Shown here one piece after another: positions 5,629 through 7,654 of a stretch of DNA of 7,654 nucleotides (position 1 is its first letter; every line of letters begins with the position of its first letter). Source of the stretch: Deltaproteobacteria bacterium (lineage in GTDB: Bacteria; Desulfobacterota; B13-G15). The stretch spans positions 1 through 7,654 of the forward strand of contig QMLK01000039.1 in the NCBI GenBank assembly GCA_003646705.1, in the 5' to 3' direction. The notes under the pieces were generated by a model. That model was not told the DNA's origin, searched no databases, and saw only the letters and a program-made list of their open reading frames with translations. The position numbers and the translations under genes are program-made.

Positions 5629-6755
5629 AGGCCCCAGAGGAGATAAGGGAAGCCCTCCGGAGGGGAGAGGACCCCAAGGCCCTGGCTCAGCGGGTCAAGG
5701 AGGGATGGGAAGGGGATTTAGAGGCCCTTGAGGGCCTTCTGGAGGGGCTGCTTCAGGAGCCAAGCAGGGAGGTCGCCCTCCTGCTCTTGGAGCTGACCTC
5801 CCTTTACGATGACAAAAAGGTCGTCAAGGCCCTCCGTCGGGCCCTCTTCAAGCTGCGGCAGAAGGGCATCGTAGTCGAGGAGGAGAGAAGGGGTCGTTCT
5901 GTACTGCGCCCCCTCAGGCTCCCTGAGCCCAGGGGGTACCTCGGGGCCATCGACGCCCGGGGGCTCAGGTTCGTGGCCATAGAGCGTCCCGGGGTCCGTA
6001 GTGGGGTCCTCGGCTACGTGGGCCTCGGCGGCGCCGAGGAGGGGTTGAAGGACCTGTTTCGCCTCGAGACCTCTACGAAGGCCTGGAGGAACTTCCTCGA
6101 GCAGGAGGTGTCGTCCCCCAACTTCCCCCTGGTGGAGGCCCCCGCTGCCTACTGCTGGCACCTCCTCAGGAGGTTTGCGGAGAGGAGGAGGGAGATGGGC
6201 GATGTCCTCCCTGCCGAGTACACCTCAGCCCTCCAAGAGCTCGGGGGGCTGAGGTGGGATGGGGCGGTGCCCCTGGTCTACCAGTTCATAAGGAGGGAGG
6301 AGGTGGCCGACAGGGCCTCCCTCCTCAGGGCATCGGAGGGCCTCCTGGAGGTGCCCCCCTTTTCCCTTTGGGTCCTTGGGCGGGAGGAGGTGGAGCCTTA
6401 CGCCAAGGCCGTGAGGGAGGCCGAAGAGAGCCTCCTGGCTCTCACGGAGGCCCAGAAGGCTGAGCGAAAGGAGGGGATCGTCCTCAAGGCCCTCCAAGAG
6501 CTCTTCCCCGAGGAGAGGAGGCTGGCCTACAAGGAGAGGCTCGAGGAGATGGCCTACCTCCTTTGGAAGAGGGGGGACCTCGAGAGGGCCAAGGTGGCCC
6601 TCGCCGCGGCCCTGGATCTGGAGAGGCCCCTCAGCAGCTTTGACCCCAACCCCTTCCTCAAGGGATTGACCTATCGCTCCATAGTCCTGGCCCTGGAGGA
6701 CTTCTACCGGCATAAGGAGGATGAGAAGGCCTCCTCCCTGCTAGTGCCCCCCTGA
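5625..6755 (+). CDS. Unrecognised 376-residue, largely helical protein
   Basis: I do not recognise the family. The sequence suggests three parts. Residues 1-85 are helical, with HEAT-like amphipathic repeats ending in a basic stretch (KKVVKALRRALFKLRQKGI, 64-82). Residues about 100-165 look like a mixed beta region (GYLGAIDARGLRFVAIERPG, then GVLGYVGL). Residues 166-376 are helical, with a TPR-like stretch at about 301-331 (YLLWKRGDLERAKVALAAAL). There is no signal peptide, no membrane segment and no visible catalytic or nucleotide-binding motif. It has only a few cysteines and histidines. It starts at a GTG overlapping the upstream stop (GTGA), with the nearest AAGGTGG about 12 nt upstream, so it probably relies on coupling to the CBS-ACT gene. 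Codon use (AGG-rich, GC-rich) matches its neighbours. It ends 5 bp before the stop of the convergent GYD gene. A scaffold or regulatory partner role is inference only. Confidence 0.8.
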   Translation: MKAPEEIREALRRGEDPKALAQRVKEGWEGDLEALEGLLEGLLQEPSREVALLLLELTSLYDDKKVVKALRRALFKLRQKGIVVEEERRGRSVLRPLRLPEPRGYLGAIDARGLRFVAIERPGVRSGVLGYVGLGGAEEGLKDLFRLETSTKAWRNFLEQEVSSPNFPLVEAPAAYCWHLLRRFAERRREMGDVLPAEYTSALQELGGLRWDGAVPLVYQFIRREEVADRASLLRASEGLLEVPPFSLWVLGREEVEPYAKAVREAEESLLALTEAQKAERKEGIVLKALQELFPEERRLAYKERLEEMAYLLWKRGDLERAKVALAAALDLERPLSSFDPNPFLKGLTYRSIVLALEDFYRHKEDEKASSLLVPP

Positions 6756-6772
6756 GGACCTCAGACCGAGGT
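6753..6772. repeat. Small inverted repeats over the convergent stop codons
   Basis: Two small dyads overlap here. TGAGG-A-CCTCA (6753-6763) contains both stop codons of the convergent genes. ACCTC-AGACC-GAGGT (6758-6772) is a 5-bp stem with a 5-nt loop. Neither is followed by a T run on either strand, so this is at best a weak bidirectional terminator. The TGA/TCA ends of the first dyad are automatic for two convergent TGA stops; only the GG-A-CC centre adds information. Confidence 0.3.
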
Positions 6773-7045
6773 GGCCAATCTATCGAAGTCCTCGACCTTC
6801 AAGGCCGCAGAGGTCGAGAAGGAGATGCCGGTCAGCTTGCCGAGGGCCACCGACGCCTTGAAGGCCTCCTGCAGGCCAGGGAGGTCCACGATGAGCACCA
6901 GGTCCCTCTCCCCCAAGAGGGCGTAGATCGCCTCGACCTTGCCGCCCATCCCCTCGATCAACTCCACCACCTTCTCGGTGCGCTCAGCGCTTATCCCCCG
7001 TAGGGCCTCCGGTGAATACCTCCCGAATAGGAAAAAGGTCGCCAT
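6761..7045 (-). CDS. GYD-domain protein
   Basis: Length is 94 residues, a single complete domain matching the GYD family (Pfam PF08734) in overall pattern. Blocks are FFLFGRYSPEALRGISAERT (4-23), the Gly-rich GGKVEAIYALLGERDLVLIV (34-53), EAFKASVAL (60-68) and TGISFSTSAAL (72-82). The family is small, presumably a ferredoxin-like alpha/beta fold, and has no established biochemical function. The naming Gly-Tyr-Asp motif reads GERD (45-48), so the tyrosine position is Arg; the family tolerates variation here. There is no signal peptide. The gene is preceded by a strong AAGGAGGT Shine-Dalgarno (7058-7051) 5-7 nt from the ATG. It lies 43 nt downstream of the cyclo-ligase-like gene in the same direction, so the two probably share a transcript. 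The 43-nt gap shows no clear promoter or terminator. Confidence 0.88.
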   Translation of the reverse strand: MATFFLFGRYSPEALRGISAERTEKVVELIEGMGGKVEAIYALLGERDLVLIVDLPGLQEAFKASVALGKLTGISFSTSAALKVEDFDRLATSV

Positions 7046-7050
7046 GGCTT

Positions 7051-7058
7051 ACCTCCTT
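7051..7058 (-). promoter_or_regulatory. Strong ribosome binding site of the GYD gene
   Basis: AAGGAGGT on the minus strand, 5 nt before the ATG at 7045. It confirms the start and suggests efficient independent initiation although the gene lies downstream in an apparent operon. Confidence 0.75.
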
Positions 7059-7088
7059 GAGGCCTTTTCGGACCTTATTAGCGCGTTT

Positions 7089-7654
7089 TCAGGGGCTGTC
7101 AAAGTGCGGCCCCTTCCGGAAGAGCTCCCAGAGGGGTTTCACCCGCCTTATGACCCTCTCCGGCAGCCTGTCCCAGGGTATGCCCTCGGGCCGCCGGGGC
7201 CTCTCCCTTATCCTGATGGTCCTGGTGGGGGTGATGATGACGTCTACGGCCACGTCCTTGTCCTCCATGGGGACCTCGTCGAAGACCTGCAGGTCATCCA
7301 CCAGGGCCACCACGGGGGTGCTCTCCTTCACCGCTCCCAGTTCCCTCAGGATCATGTACTCCAGGTCGAAGTAGCCGCTCCCCTTCCCCACCCTGCCGCC
7401 GTTGAGCCCCACGGCCACCGCCCCTGTGGCCATGAGGTCAACCCTGCCCAGCTCCTCCAGGGGGAGGGGTCTGCCGAAGCGGCTTATCCCCGAGGATCGG
7501 CATGCCCGGGCCCAGTCCTTGGGGCGGAGGAAGTCCCTGCTGAGGAGGAAGAACGCCTGCCTCAGGCCTGGGGAGGCGGCGATGAGCCTCTTGCCGTCCA
7601 TAAGGGCGTTGACCCTCACCTGCTGTTGGGCCTTATCTGGGGGGACCATTACGG
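7089..7654 (-). CDS. 5-formyltetrahydrofolate cyclo-ligase-like protein, 5' end cut by window edge
   Basis: The frame stays open through the right edge (a Val codon precedes the Met at 7649), so the true start lies outside. About 187 C-terminal residues are visible; the family is usually about 190-250 long. Family members convert 5-formyl-THF to 5,10-methenyl-THF with ATP. Counting from the Met at 7649, the opening VPPDKAQQQVR resembles the family's 'pD.aQ..vR' block. DGKRLIAASPGL (18-29) follows. GRVGKGSGYFDLEY (85-98) matches the R-x-G-x-G-x-G-Y-x-D phosphate-binding signature. VDDLQVFDEVP (117-127) and VDVIITP (135-141) match the C-terminal motifs. Two positions often His in the family read Asp (the first D of VDDLQ) and Lys (EDKD), so this may be one of the divergent MTHFSD-like members and its activity is not certain. 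The GYD gene follows 43 nt downstream. Confidence 0.87.
   Translation of the reverse strand, partial: VMVPPDKAQQQVRVNALMDGKRLIAASPGLRQAFFLLSRDFLRPKDWARACRSSGISRFGRPLPLEELGRVDLMATGAVAVGLNGGRVGKGSGYFDLEYMILRELGAVKESTPVVALVDDLQVFDEVPMEDKDVAVDVIITPTRTIRIRERPRRPEGIPWDRLPERVIRRVKPLWELFRKGPHFDSP

Noticed and set aside
6753..6763. The stop-codon palindrome TGAGGACCTCA as a regulatory site
   Set aside because: Two convergent TGA stops always give TGA...TCA; only the short GG-A-CC centre is extra, so it is mostly a trivial consequence of layout.
1..7654. A defence island, mobile element or CRISPR array
   Set aside because: No transposase, integrase, nuclease, toxin-antitoxin or spaced direct repeats are visible on either strand; the content is mostly housekeeping.

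Overview
The window is a GC-rich, gene-dense bacterial chromosomal segment. It holds ten genes and almost no free intergenic DNA. Arginine is written mainly with AGG (14 of 22 Arg codons in the methionine aminopeptidase, plus 6 CGG, 1 AGA and 1 CGC), a preference often seen in thermophiles. A flavin-dependent thymidylate synthase, a GYD-domain protein, a CBS-CBS-ACT protein and an oxygen-sensitive-type radical SAM enzyme together fit an anaerobic or thermophilic lineage, such as a deltaproteobacterial (Desulfobacterota) relative. This placement is inference; there is no rRNA or phylogenetic marker to fix it. I see no IS element, integrase, tRNA, rRNA, CRISPR array or phage gene.

Layout. On the left, the minus strand carries the 5' part of a small membrane protein (1-234), which reads out of the window and has its own plausible promoter. 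Next is a three-gene minus-strand operon. In transcription order it encodes a short lipoprotein (2787-2359), ThyX (2352-1630) and a HemN/HemW/HutW-type radical SAM protein (1633-374). The last two overlap by ATGA, and GC-rich hairpins follow the last stop. Divergent to this operon, the plus strand carries map (2884-3630), which runs head-on into der (4938-3631, minus) with no intergenic base. From an 84-bp divergent gap downstream of der, a plus-strand pair starts: a CBS-CBS-ACT protein (5023-5628) and an unrecognised 376-residue helical protein (5625-6755), overlapping by GTGA. This pair converges on a minus-strand GYD-domain gene (7045-6761), which lies behind a 5-formyltetrahydrofolate cyclo-ligase-like gene cut by the right edge (7654-7089).

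How the genes relate. Most are housekeeping: N-terminal Met removal (map), ribosome assembly (der), dTMP synthesis (thyX) and folate salvage (cyclo-ligase-like). ThyX and the cyclo-ligase both act on C1-folates but sit in separate operons, so they are not an obvious unit. I did not find a defence system or a clearly new multi-gene system. The least explained parts are the coupled CBS-ACT/376-residue pair, the lipoprotein-thyX-radical SAM operon, and the conserved-looking lipoprotein and GYD proteins of unknown function.
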